From assembly GCA_964425275.1 (NCBI GenBank), contig CAYRLZ010000051.1:1-14771 (forward strand): DNA of 14,771 bases, in the 5' to 3' direction. A program made the position numbers and the translations under genes. Positions 1 through 7,924 of the stretch are shown here, in pieces; the stretch's first letter is position 1; each line of letters starts with the position of its first letter. This stretch comes from CAYRLZ01 sp964425275 (GTDB lineage: Bacteria; Hydrothermota; Tepidihabitantia; Tepidihabitantales; JBDRVQ01). The notes below the pieces were generated by a model. That model did not search any database. It saw nothing but the letters and a program-made list of their open reading frames with translations, and had not been told where the DNA came from.

Positions 1-25
1 GGGGATAAAGGGATAAAAAGGTTAT

Positions 26-1009
26 ATGCGAATAAAATGGCAGGATAACCCGAAGGTGATTAAAAAAATTAGAGAAGCAATGAAGACATCGGTGGTCATC
101 TTTCCTTACCGTCGGACGAAAGTCTTCTTTTGGCCAATGAAAGAGAAGTCACCTCTCCCCTATCGCCTCTTTTTCTCGCCCGAAGAGATAAAGGAGAGGC
201 TGGTGGCGCTTCCGGAGGTAAATTTCAATCTACTTTCTCAAATCTTAGAAAAACTCTTTCCCGCTTCCCTCATCTTTCGGACGGGCGACAAAGAATACTC
301 TACCCTCCTCTCGGAAACACTTCTTACTCAGTTATTTACGCCCGGGGAAGAGATTTATTTTTCCGAGTGGGAAGGAGATGAAGAATTTCCGACGGGGAAA
401 ATTGAAGTAGAACCGGCTGAAGGGCGAGTTTTCAATCGTCCCTTCACCGTCCTTGATATTCGGAAAAACCCCTTCGTTTTAGAAAAAAAAGGTGAGGTGG
501 GAATTTATGATATTGAAGAGGTGATTGGGGAAAAGATAAAACTCGCTCCTTCCCTCTTCTTTTCGGTATTATTGGTCTGCACCGGCAACACCTGTCGTAG
601 TCCAATGGCTAAGGGGATATTAGAGACGATGCTAAAAGATTCTCGGGTCTTTATCTATTCGGCCGGGACAGACGGCTTAAGAAATTCCCCGGCCTCGGCT
701 AGCGCCGTTCAAGTTGTCACTAAATTGGGTGGTAATATATCCCGTCATCTCTCCCAACCTTTAACCTCCGAGATGATTGAAAATGCTGACTTAATCCTGG
801 TGATGGAAAAACGACATATGATTAGAATAATTGATATGGTGCCGGAAGCAAAAAATAAGACATTTATCCTCTCGGCCTATCCGGAAAGGGAAGGCAATGA
901 TATTATTGACCCGATTGGTCTTTCTTATGAGACATTTTGGGAGATTGGTCGAGAGATGAAAATATATCTGGAAAGGATTGCCCAAGATATAAGAGAGAGG
1001 TTATTATGA
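26..1009 (+). CDS. Fusion of a degenerate Sua5/YrdC-like domain and a low-molecular-weight protein-arginine phosphatase
   Basis: The 327-aa protein has two parts. Residues about 8-172 resemble the TsaC/Sua5/YrdC fold: an opening helix and strand ending in VVIFP, a KEKSPLP stretch where the family has its KPLP segment, a LEKLFPASL helix, and a final GEVGIYDIEEVIGE resembling the family's C-terminal end. The Sua5 PTDT, RxP and SANxSG motifs are absent, so threonylcarbamoyl-AMP synthesis is unlikely. Residues about 180-327 form an intact LMW-PTP domain. Its P-loop is CTGNTCRS, with nucleophile Cys185 and Arg191, and the general-acid loop is DIIDP with Asp295. Thr189 in the P-loop is the residue that marks Bacillus YwlE-type protein-arginine phosphatases, where tyrosine phosphatases carry a bulky aliphatic residue. 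Phosphoarginine specificity is therefore inferred. An in-frame stop at 14-16 and an AAGG at 18-21 fix the ATG start. The stop overlaps the next gene by ATGA. Confidence 0.85.
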   Translation: MRIKWQDNPKVIKKIREAMKTSVVIFPYRRTKVFFWPMKEKSPLPYRLFFSPEEIKERLVALPEVNFNLLSQILEKLFPASLIFRTGDKEYSTLLSETLLTQLFTPGEEIYFSEWEGDEEFPTGKIEVEPAEGRVFNRPFTVLDIRKNPFVLEKKGEVGIYDIEEVIGEKIKLAPSLFFSVLLVCTGNTCRSPMAKGILETMLKDSRVFIYSAGTDGLRNSPASASAVQVVTKLGGNISRHLSQPLTSEMIENADLILVMEKRHMIRIIDMVPEAKNKTFILSAYPEREGNDIIDPIGLSYETFWEIGREMKIYLERIAQDIRERLL

Positions 1010-2163
1010 CACAATTTTTAACCGAGGAACAGAAGATGATAAAAGAACTGGCAAGAAAGATTGCCGAAGATAAGGTAAAACCGGTCCGCCAGAAATTGGA
1101 CGAAACCGGTGAATATCCCTATGAAATAATGAAAGAATTTGCCAAGGCCGACCTCTTTCGGATTTATATCCCCACCGAATATGAAGGAATGGGCGGCGGT
1201 GTCTTTGAGATGTGCCTGGCGGTAGAAGAAATCTCTCGCATCTGCGGCGGGGTTGGGGTCTCCTATGCCGCTTGTGGTCTTGCCGCATTTCCCATTATTC
1301 TTTTCGGTTCCGAGGAGCAGAAGCAAAAATATTTGCCCCGGATTGCTAATGGGGAAATTTGTGCCTTTGCCTTAACCGAGGCTCAGGCCGGCTCAGATGC
1401 CAGTAATGTTCAGACGACGGCGCAGCGGGGGGAAAAGGATTATATTCTGAATGGGACAAAACAATTTATCACTAACGGTGGCGTCGCTAACATCTATGTG
1501 GTAATCGCCGCCACGGACAAGAGACGCGGGGCAAGAGGACTTTCCGCTTTCATCGTGGAAAAAGGAACACCGGGTTTTAATTTCGGTAAAGAAGAGGATA
1601 AGATGGGAATAAGGTGTTCTAAAACCAGCGAGTTAATTTTTCAAGATTGCCCGGTTCCCGAAGAAAACCTTTTGGGTAAGGAGGGGATGGGATTTATTAT
1701 TACAATGCGCACCTTTGATAAAACCCGACCCGGGGTCGGCGCCCAAGCGGTTGGTATCGCGCAAGGTGCCTTGGAGGAGGCGCTGGCTTATGCGAAAAGT
1801 CGGATACAATTTGGACAACCAATCGCCTCCTTCCAAACGATTCAGAATTATCTGTCCGATATGGCTACCGAGATTGAAGCAGCACGGCAACTTGTTTACT
1901 ATGCCGCGAAGGTCTGTGATTCTGGTGCCAAAAATATCTCCGCCCTCGCCTCAATGGCGAAACTATTCGCCTCGGATGTGGCAATGCGCACAACAATCAA
2001 GGCGGTGCAGATTTTTGGTGGCTACGGATATATGAAAGACTACCCAGTAGAGAAGATGATGCGCGATGCCAAGATTACCCAAATCTATGAGGGAACGAAT
2101 GAAATCCAACGGTTGGTTATCGCCTCGGAACTATTAAAGGGAACCGCTACGCCAATCTTCTGA
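1006..2163 (+). CDS. Acyl-CoA dehydrogenase (short-chain/butyryl type)
   Basis: This is a full-length 385-aa flavin-dependent acyl-CoA dehydrogenase, which makes the alpha-beta double bond in acyl-CoA thioesters and passes electrons to electron-transfer flavoprotein. The first family signature (ALTEAQAGSD, residues about 122-131) and the second (FGGYGYMKDYPVEKMMRD, about 337-354) are clear. The catalytic base is Glu362 in IYEGTNEIQR, the position used by short-chain and butyryl-CoA dehydrogenases. Family membership is certain; chain length preference is not. I chose ATG 1006 rather than an upstream ATG at 937: protein homology begins here (TEEQKMIKELARKIA), a purine-rich AGAGAGAGG lies just upstream, and the ATG overlaps the previous stop as ATGA, implying translational coupling. 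No ETF genes are visible, so its redox partner must be encoded elsewhere. Confidence 0.95.
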   Translation: MTQFLTEEQKMIKELARKIAEDKVKPVRQKLDETGEYPYEIMKEFAKADLFRIYIPTEYEGMGGGVFEMCLAVEEISRICGGVGVSYAACGLAAFPIILFGSEEQKQKYLPRIANGEICAFALTEAQAGSDASNVQTTAQRGEKDYILNGTKQFITNGGVANIYVVIAATDKRRGARGLSAFIVEKGTPGFNFGKEEDKMGIRCSKTSELIFQDCPVPEENLLGKEGMGFIITMRTFDKTRPGVGAQAVGIAQGALEEALAYAKSRIQFGQPIASFQTIQNYLSDMATEIEAARQLVYYAAKVCDSGAKNISALASMAKLFASDVAMRTTIKAVQIFGGYGYMKDYPVEKMMRDAKITQIYEGTNEIQRLVIASELLKGTATPIF

Positions 2164-2167
2164 ACCC

Positions 2168-4690
2168 TTGCTTTTTCTTTCTTGCTTTTTAATAATTCTT
2201 TCGGGTTACTTTGGACATCCTTATGCCCGGAAGGAAAGGTGCGAAAGAATTTTAAGGGAATCTCCCAATAATCCCAAAATCCTTGCCGAATTAGGAATCG
2301 CTCATTACAAACTACGAAATTTTAGTAAGGCAAAAGAATTCTTAGAGAAATCGTTAACCATCTCCCCTACCTCGGAGACAAGACTATGGTATTATCGGAC
2401 AAGGGCAAAATTGACGGAAAAAGACGAAAGAGAAAAAAAGAGGCTAAAAGCCGAGACAAAAAAATTAATTAAAGAAGAAACTGAGGAAAATCTAACAATC
2501 GCCTATGAGGTATTCTCCTTAATTGATACCAATGAGGCAAAATTGGTGGAAAAAGAGATTCTGGCAAAATTCCCGGAGAGTAAAATCGGCTATTTAATCA
2601 TTGGGCATAATATCTTTTACGATAGCCTCTATTCAATCTGGACCGATGATACCGCAAAGGTGAAATACTTAACCCGTTTCTTAGAAAGGTATCCGAAAAC
2701 CGAATGGCGCTTTACCGCCTATCAGTTCCTTTTAAGTTCTTTATTCAATTTGAAAGATTTCCCTTCCTTGATTACTAATCTCGAAAAGATGTTAGAAGAA
2801 GATTCTTTAAATCCTCTTGCTTATAATCTGGCTTCTCATCTCCTATTAAGAAGTGAGACCTTAACCACCAAAGCCCGGGAATACGCCCGAAAGGCAAAGG
2901 AATTATTTCCGAAATTTAATGGATTTTTTAATCTTCCGGAGGCCCAGTGGCAATTACAAAGACCCCGCATCCTACCCGATGCCTATTTCAATTATGCCCG
3001 TGCCTTATTTAAATTGGGTGATTTGGACTCAGCGGAATTCTATTCCCAATGCGCCATTCCGGAGGCAAACTTTGACTTGGACAATGATGCGACGAAGTCT
3101 TCCTACTATTATCTTTTGGGTCAGATTAAAGAAAAGAGGGGGCAATTAAAAGAGGCGATTAAATTTTATCTCTCTTCTCTGATTGAAGGGGATGTCAATA
3201 ATTTCTGGTCAAGAAAATCCGATTCCGCACTCAAACGTCTCTTTAAAGATACAAGCAAAATATTACCAACCGCCCGAAAAATCTTTGGCTACCAAGGTCC
3301 GGTATTTGTTGATGTGACCGAAAAGGTGGGCTTAAAAGACCGGAAGGAAACAAGGGTCGCCTTTGGTGATTTTGACAACGATGGCTACGAAGACCTACTC
3401 TTGAATGGGACTAAACTATTTAAGAATCAAAAAGGGGAAAGGTTTTTAGAGATTACCGACAGAGCCGGATTGGGTAAGGCTTCCGCCAGTGGTGGATTAT
3501 TCACTGATTTCAATAACGACGGTTTTCTTGATATAATTGCCGGTGGTGCGGAAGACAGGATATTTAAGAATAATGGTGATTTAACCTTTACCGAGATTTT
3601 TCAGTTTCCCGATAAATCCCCAACCGAAGGGATTGGGGTGGCGGATTATAATGGCGACGGATTTCTGGACATCTATTTTGCGAACTATGAGGATTGGGCA
3701 ACTCGTAAGTATTTTCCGGATTTTCTCTATAAAAATAATGGTAATCTCACATTCAGCAATGTCACGGAAGACGCCGGCATCATCCCCCCTTTCCGGGAGG
3801 ACCGAGCCGGAAGAGGGGTTAACTGGGGCGATTATAATGAAGATGGCTTAATTGATATCTATGTCTCAAATTATCGCTTACAGGAGAATTTCCTCTGGCA
3901 AAATTTAGGCAACGGCCGGTTTCTTAATCTCGCTCCCACTTTGGGCGTCGCCGGCGATGAGACCTTAAATTACTACGGTCACACCATTGGTTCGGAATGG
4001 GCGGATTATGACAATGATGGCGATTTTGACTTGCTTACCAGTAATTTAGCCCATCCCCGATATATTGAATTTTCTAACCGGACAAAGTTATACGAAAATC
4101 AAGGACCGCCCGATTACTATTTTATTGATAAGCGAAAAGAGCGTGGAATAAAATACGAAGAGACCCATTCGGAGCCAGCCTTTGGTGATTTTGACAATGA
4201 TGGCGACTTAGACCTTTATTTGACATCAGTCTATGAAAACCGAAGGAGTTTCTTATACGAAAATGATGGAAAAGGTAATTTTCGGGATATAACCTACTTG
4301 AGTGGCACAAGGGTATTTAATGGCTGGGGTTGTGCCTTTGCGGATTTTGACAACGATGGCGATTTAGACCTAATTGTTGGTTCCGCCTCCGGATTAAAAT
4401 TCCTCCAAAACCAGACTAAAAATCAAGGTAACTATCTAAAAGTGAAATTAGTTGGTAAGGAATCAAATAAGACGGGCATCGGGGCAAAAATCACCGCTTA
4501 CTACGCAAATAAGATAATGACCCGCCAGATTGAAGGTGGCAAGGGGACAACCAACCAGAATTCCCTAATTTGTCACTTCGGCTTCGGTAAATACAAAGGA
4601 CCGGTTTTTTTAGAAATAAGATTTCCTTTGGGAAAGAAAAAGATTTTAGAGAAGGTAAGATTAAATCAACTTTTAACGATTGAAGAATAG
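2168..4690 (+). CDS. Predicted exported TPR / FG-GAP seven-bladed propeller / ASPIC-UnbV protein
   Basis: This is an 840-aa predicted extracytoplasmic protein. Residues 1-20 form a short hydrophobic signal-like segment ending near HPYA. Residues about 25-350 are helical and TPR-like; two clear repeats lie at about 37-70 and 274-340. From about 378 to 745 there are seven calcium-loop FG-GAP/VCBS repeats of the D-x-[DN]-x-D-G type, starting near residues 401, 447, 493, 555, 613, 674 and 726, which fits one seven-bladed beta-propeller. Residues about 755-838 match the ASPIC/UnbV domain that usually ends such proteins (GNYLKVKL, GIGAKI, HFGFGK). The start is TTG at 2168: the frame is open back to a TAA at 2135-2137, no ATG or GTG occurs in it, and the first internal Met is near residue 208. 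No good Shine-Dalgarno is visible, and the start lies 4 nt after the dehydrogenase stop, so coupling is likely. Ligand and function are unknown. Confidence 0.88.
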   Translation: MLFLSCFLIILSGYFGHPYARKERCERILRESPNNPKILAELGIAHYKLRNFSKAKEFLEKSLTISPTSETRLWYYRTRAKLTEKDEREKKRLKAETKKLIKEETEENLTIAYEVFSLIDTNEAKLVEKEILAKFPESKIGYLIIGHNIFYDSLYSIWTDDTAKVKYLTRFLERYPKTEWRFTAYQFLLSSLFNLKDFPSLITNLEKMLEEDSLNPLAYNLASHLLLRSETLTTKAREYARKAKELFPKFNGFFNLPEAQWQLQRPRILPDAYFNYARALFKLGDLDSAEFYSQCAIPEANFDLDNDATKSSYYYLLGQIKEKRGQLKEAIKFYLSSLIEGDVNNFWSRKSDSALKRLFKDTSKILPTARKIFGYQGPVFVDVTEKVGLKDRKETRVAFGDFDNDGYEDLLLNGTKLFKNQKGERFLEITDRAGLGKASASGGLFTDFNNDGFLDIIAGGAEDRIFKNNGDLTFTEIFQFPDKSPTEGIGVADYNGDGFLDIYFANYEDWATRKYFPDFLYKNNGNLTFSNVTEDAGIIPPFREDRAGRGVNWGDYNEDGLIDIYVSNYRLQENFLWQNLGNGRFLNLAPTLGVAGDETLNYYGHTIGSEWADYDNDGDFDLLTSNLAHPRYIEFSNRTKLYENQGPPDYYFIDKRKERGIKYEETHSEPAFGDFDNDGDLDLYLTSVYENRRSFLYENDGKGNFRDITYLSGTRVFNGWGCAFADFDNDGDLDLIVGSASGLKFLQNQTKNQGNYLKVKLVGKESNKTGIGAKITAYYANKIMTRQIEGGKGTTNQNSLICHFGFGKYKGPVFLEIRFPLGKKKILEKVRLNQLLTIEE

Positions 4691-4772
4691 GATTTTTAGT
4701 AAAAGACTGAGTAAGGTGCCAAGTAGCAGGCAGGGTGAGGCATAAAATTAAAGAGAGTGCAATCCGACAAGT

Positions 4773-5369
4773 TCAACCTTGATTGGTCGGCGGGGTACTA
4801 CTCCTATGGAAGGTTAAACTTTTCCAGAGTTTCTGACACTTCTTTTTCAATTGGGATAAACTGCCACGATTGGCAATTATGAAATCGGCTCGTTTCCTTG
4901 CCTCCTTTTCCGGCATCTGCAGGGCGAGTCGTTTTTCAATATCCGGATATTTATTTTTTACGCGCTTTAATCTTAATTTGTCGGATGCAGTAACTAATAT
5001 TGAATAGTCAACAATTCTTATCAAATCACATTCAAAGAGAAGTGGGGCTTCAATTACCGCAACCCCTTTTCCTTGGGTTCGTTTTATAATCTCTCTAATG
5101 ATCAAAGGATGGGTTATTGAATTAAGTTTTTTTTGATGCGCTTTATTCTGAAAGGCAACTTCCGCCAATTTCTTCCGGTCAATTTTGCCTTTTGGACTTA
5201 AAATTTTCGGGCCGAAAACTCGGATTAGTTGCTCAGCGACCGTTTTATTGTCCAGAATTTTATGACCAATTACATCGGCGTTAATATATTTAGCGCCGAG
5301 GTCATTAAAAATTTTGGCAACGGTTGTCTTGCCCGAACCGATATTTCCGCCAATCCCAATTCTTATCAT
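4773..5369 (-). CDS. coaE: Dephospho-CoA kinase
   Basis: This 198-aa enzyme catalyses the last step of coenzyme A synthesis, ATP-dependent phosphorylation of the 3'-hydroxyl of dephospho-CoA, in the cytosol. The N-terminus carries a Walker A loop (GGNIGSGKT, Lys14) starting seven residues from the Met, as is usual for CoaE. Asp32 in ADVIGH is the conserved acidic residue after the P-loop. EAPLLFE (about 107-113) and the C-terminal block with RLALQMPEKEARKRADFII are standard CoaE landmarks, and the length is typical. It is the last gene of the minus-strand cluster. Its start lies inside hflX with a 65-nt overlap in another frame, so its translation probably depends on that of hflX. The last dozen residues are not conserved. 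It converges on the FG-GAP gene across an 82-bp gap in which I see no clear intrinsic terminator. Confidence 0.97.
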   Translation of the reverse strand: MIRIGIGGNIGSGKTTVAKIFNDLGAKYINADVIGHKILDNKTVAEQLIRVFGPKILSPKGKIDRKKLAEVAFQNKAHQKKLNSITHPLIIREIIKRTQGKGVAVIEAPLLFECDLIRIVDYSILVTASDKLRLKRVKNKYPDIEKRLALQMPEKEARKRADFIIANRGSLSQLKKKCQKLWKSLTFHRSSTPPTNQG

Positions 5370-6618
5370 ATCTAATCTCTTTACGGAGGCGGTCTAAGAA
5401 ATTAACATAACCCCGCACCCGGAGATGATACCGACCGGTCGCCTCACGGAGACTTAAGACATTACCAAATTTATAAATCTTTGCCAGTATATCACCCCAG
5501 GCAATCGGGATGGTAAATGTCCTGGTAGCAATAAATGGTCGCATACACCTTTTTATCTCTTTAAGCAAATCATCCAGGCCTTCGCCGGTGCGGGCGGAGA
5601 TGAAGATACCTTCGGGAAAGTCCCGCCGCGCGCGCTGGATGATATGTTTTTCAAAGGCGATATCTATTTTATTAAAGACCCGAACGATTTTCGGCATCTC
5701 TTGATATTCAGATATTGCCCCGATTTCTTTCAGTGTCTTTTCGACAACTTGAATCTTTTCACTGTAATCATTATTCGTCGCATCAATTATGTGGAGAATG
5801 AGGTCGGATTCTTTTATCTCATCAAGTGTTGCCTTAAAGGAGGCGATGAGTTGCGGTGGTAAGTCCTTAATAAACCCGATGGTGTCAGTAATTAAGACCT
5901 TAATATTCTTTTCAATCTCTAATGGCTTGGTCTTTGGGTCAAGGGTGGAAAAGAGTTCGGGTGCCACTTTAACCCCGGCATTGGTAAGTTTATTAAGAAG
6001 GGTTGACTTTCCGGCATTAGTATAACCGGCGAGTGAGATGCGAAATAGTTCACCCCGTCCCTTTCTCTGCACCTTCCTCTCCTTATCAATTTCTTTCAGG
6101 AAACTTTTAAGAGTTGAAATACGCTCTTTAATCCGGCGCCGGTCTTCTTCTAATTTCTTTTCACCCGGTCCCCGTGTTCCAATGCCACCGCCCAGGCGGG
6201 AAAGGGCAATCCCTTTACCGGTCAGCATCGTCAGACGATATTCTAATTGGGCCAATTCTACCTGGAGCGCCGCCTCCGCGGTTCGGGCATGGAGAGCAAA
6301 GATATCAAGGATTAATGCCCGGCGGTCAATGACACCGACCCCGGTCGCTTGACTAATATTTCTCATCTGCGAAGGACTAAGCACATCATCAAATATCAAA
6401 AGGTCACAGCCATACCTTTGGGATAAGTGGCGCAACTCCTCAATCTTTCCCTTTCCCAAAAAAGTGCGGGGTGAAGGTTTCTCTCTTATCTGGATGAATT
6501 TCCCGACAACCTCACCACCAGCGGTTTTAGTCAATGCCTCTAACTCGGCCAGGGAATCTATCTTTTGCCACCGCTCCTTGGGACTTCTGGCTAAACCAAC
6601 TAAGATTACCCTTTCCAT
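5305..6618 (-). CDS. hflX: Ribosome-associated GTPase HflX
   Basis: This 437-aa protein belongs to the HflX GTPase family, whose members bind the 50S subunit and can split stalled or heat-damaged ribosomes. The N-terminal HflX domain (about 1-180) includes FLGKGKIEEL near residue 53 and the glycine-rich SRLGGGIGTRGPGEKKLE near 140-157. The GTPase motifs are all present: G1 GYTNAGKS (198-205), G2 around FSTLDP (223-228), G3 DTIGF (245-249), G4 NKID (316-319) and G5 SAR (341-343). The start ATG lies 4 nt after the preceding phosphatidyltransferase stop. The last 21 residues or so are encoded in DNA that also encodes the CoaE P-loop in another frame. That tail is not family-conserved and makes the protein slightly longer than most HflX. 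Confidence 0.97.
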   Translation of the reverse strand: MERVILVGLARSPKERWQKIDSLAELEALTKTAGGEVVGKFIQIREKPSPRTFLGKGKIEELRHLSQRYGCDLLIFDDVLSPSQMRNISQATGVGVIDRRALILDIFALHARTAEAALQVELAQLEYRLTMLTGKGIALSRLGGGIGTRGPGEKKLEEDRRRIKERISTLKSFLKEIDKERKVQRKGRGELFRISLAGYTNAGKSTLLNKLTNAGVKVAPELFSTLDPKTKPLEIEKNIKVLITDTIGFIKDLPPQLIASFKATLDEIKESDLILHIIDATNNDYSEKIQVVEKTLKEIGAISEYQEMPKIVRVFNKIDIAFEKHIIQRARRDFPEGIFISARTGEGLDDLLKEIKRCMRPFIATRTFTIPIAWGDILAKIYKFGNVLSLREATGRYHLRVRGYVNFLDRLRKEIRYDKNWDWRKYRFGQDNRCQNF

Positions 6619-6622
6619 CAGG

Positions 6623-7195
6623 TTATTTTAATATATAGATTAGTCTCTGGAATATGGTTATTATATTACCGATGAGAATGATTAAGAGGAAATAAGGAAA
6701 ATATCGGGGGAAAAATAGAGAACCGATAACCAGAAAGAAAAAACGGACCGGTCTTTCAAAAAGCCCAATTCGGCATTCCCTTCCGATACCTTCGGCTCGG
6801 GCCCGGACATAACTGACAAAAAGGGAGGTGAAGAGGGTAAGAATGGTTAAAATCAGTAAGGCAGGGTGGGGTCTTGGGTAAAGATAGTGTCCAAAGAGAC
6901 CAAAGAATGTTAGAAATTCTACTAACCGGTCAGTTACCGAATCTAAAAAGGCACCTTGGGGTGAAACGGAATTTTTCTGCCGCGCTAACTCGCCATCCAT
7001 TGTATCCAAAAGACTGATGATAATCAAGATAATGCCGCCCCAGAAAAATCTACCCTGCCAAAAGAAAAAAAATCCAATAAAGGCAAAAAGGATGCCGAGC
7101 AAGGTAATAAAGTTCGGAGAGAGATTCAGAGTGAGGAGGAGATTTATTATTGGCTGAAGTAGTTTCCGTAATTTTTTCTTTGTCGCTTCCTTCAT
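6623..7195 (-). CDS. CDP-alcohol phosphatidyltransferase family membrane protein
   Basis: This 190-aa integral membrane enzyme belongs to the class I CDP-alcohol phosphatidyltransferases, which displace CMP from CDP-diacylglycerol or a related CDP-alcohol to make phospholipids. The complete metal-binding signature is visible: Asp64-x2-Asp67-Gly68-x2-Ala71-Arg72-x8-Gly81-x3-Asp85-x3-Asp89. It is preceded by the typical LSPNFITLLG entry into the first membrane helix, and about five or six hydrophobic segments cover the rest. The alcohol acceptor (glycerol phosphate, inositol phosphate or another) cannot be read from the motif, so I give no symbol. Its ATG directly abuts the rsmI stop codon with no spacer, and hflX follows after 4 nt, which places it inside a translationally coupled operon. 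Confidence 0.92.
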   Translation of the reverse strand: MKEATKKKLRKLLQPIINLLLTLNLSPNFITLLGILFAFIGFFFFWQGRFFWGGIILIIISLLDTMDGELARQKNSVSPQGAFLDSVTDRLVEFLTFFGLFGHYLYPRPHPALLILTILTLFTSLFVSYVRARAEGIGRECRIGLFERPVRFFFLVIGSLFFPRYFPYFLLIILIGNIITIFQRLIYILK

Positions 7196-7924
7196 TTAAC
7201 TACCACCACTTTTGAATTTTCTCTTTTTCCCTTCTAAGATGATAACAATTTCGCCCTTTATTCTATTTCTTTCTTCTAATTTCTTAATCACCTCGGAAAC
7301 CTTTCCCCGGATGACCTCTTCAAACTTCTTGGTCAATTCCCGACCGACAACGCATTCCCGCTCACCAAATATCTCCAAAATGAGTTTGAGGGTCGCGAGG
7401 ACCCGGGTTGGTGCTTCATAGAAGACCATCGTCCGTTCTTCATTAACTAAGGAGAGTAGTTTCTTTTTTTTCCGTCCGCTCCGGTGGGCGAGGAAACCTT
7501 CATAGACAAATCGGTCACAGGGCAATCCAGAAACAACCAGAGCGGTGATAATTGCCGAAGGTCCAGGAATCGGGATTAAATTTATCTTCTCTCGCACACA
7601 TTCCCTTATTAGATAAAAACCTGGGTCAGATATTCCGGGTGTCCCAGAATCGGAAACCAAAGCCGCACTCCTCCCTTCTTTTAGAAGGTTAATAATCTCT
7701 GGGGTGCGGGTTGATTTATTATAGTCATGGTAAGAGAGGAGTTTCTTATAGCCAATATTATAGTGCTGGAGAAGGAGTGAAGTCCTTCGGGTATCTTCAC
7801 AGACAATCAAATCACAATTTTTTAATACGGCCAACGCCCGCAAGGTTATATCGGAAAGATTACCAATTGGTGTGGCAACGATATAGAGACCGGGTGCCAA
7901 TTTGGTCTCTTCTATCTCTTCCAT
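7196..7924 (-). CDS. rsmI: 16S rRNA (cytidine-1402-2'-O)-methyltransferase
   Basis: This 242-aa protein matches RsmI (YraL) of the tetrapyrrole-methylase fold. RsmI methylates the ribose of C1402 in the decoding centre of 16S rRNA, using S-adenosylmethionine. Visible family blocks are VATPIGNLSDIT (about 16-27), CEDTRRTSLLL (42-52), SDSGTPGISDPG (91-102), IPGPSA (119-124), YEAPTR (169-174), GRELTKKFEE (194-203) and the C-terminal KGEIVIILEG (223-232). It lacks the roughly 40-residue C-terminal extension of some homologues, which is common. Its ATG lies inside the end of folC (13-nt overlap) and its stop abuts the next start, so it is an internal gene of the cluster. Confidence 0.97.
   Translation of the reverse strand: MEEIEETKLAPGLYIVATPIGNLSDITLRALAVLKNCDLIVCEDTRRTSLLLQHYNIGYKKLLSYHDYNKSTRTPEIINLLKEGRSAALVSDSGTPGISDPGFYLIRECVREKINLIPIPGPSAIITALVVSGLPCDRFVYEGFLAHRSGRKKKKLLSLVNEERTMVFYEAPTRVLATLKLILEIFGERECVVGRELTKKFEEVIRGKVSEVIKKLEERNRIKGEIVIILEGKKRKFKSGGS

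Noticed and set aside
937..1005. Upstream ATG extending the acyl-CoA dehydrogenase by 23 residues
   Set aside because: The extension overlaps the conserved phosphatase C-terminus and is not family-like; ATG 1006 has the ribosome site and the ATGA coupling.
4691..4772. Intrinsic terminator between the FG-GAP gene and coaE
   Set aside because: Only short 4-5 bp hairpins are present (for example TGCC/GGCA and CCGAC/GTCGG), and none is followed by a U tract on either strand.
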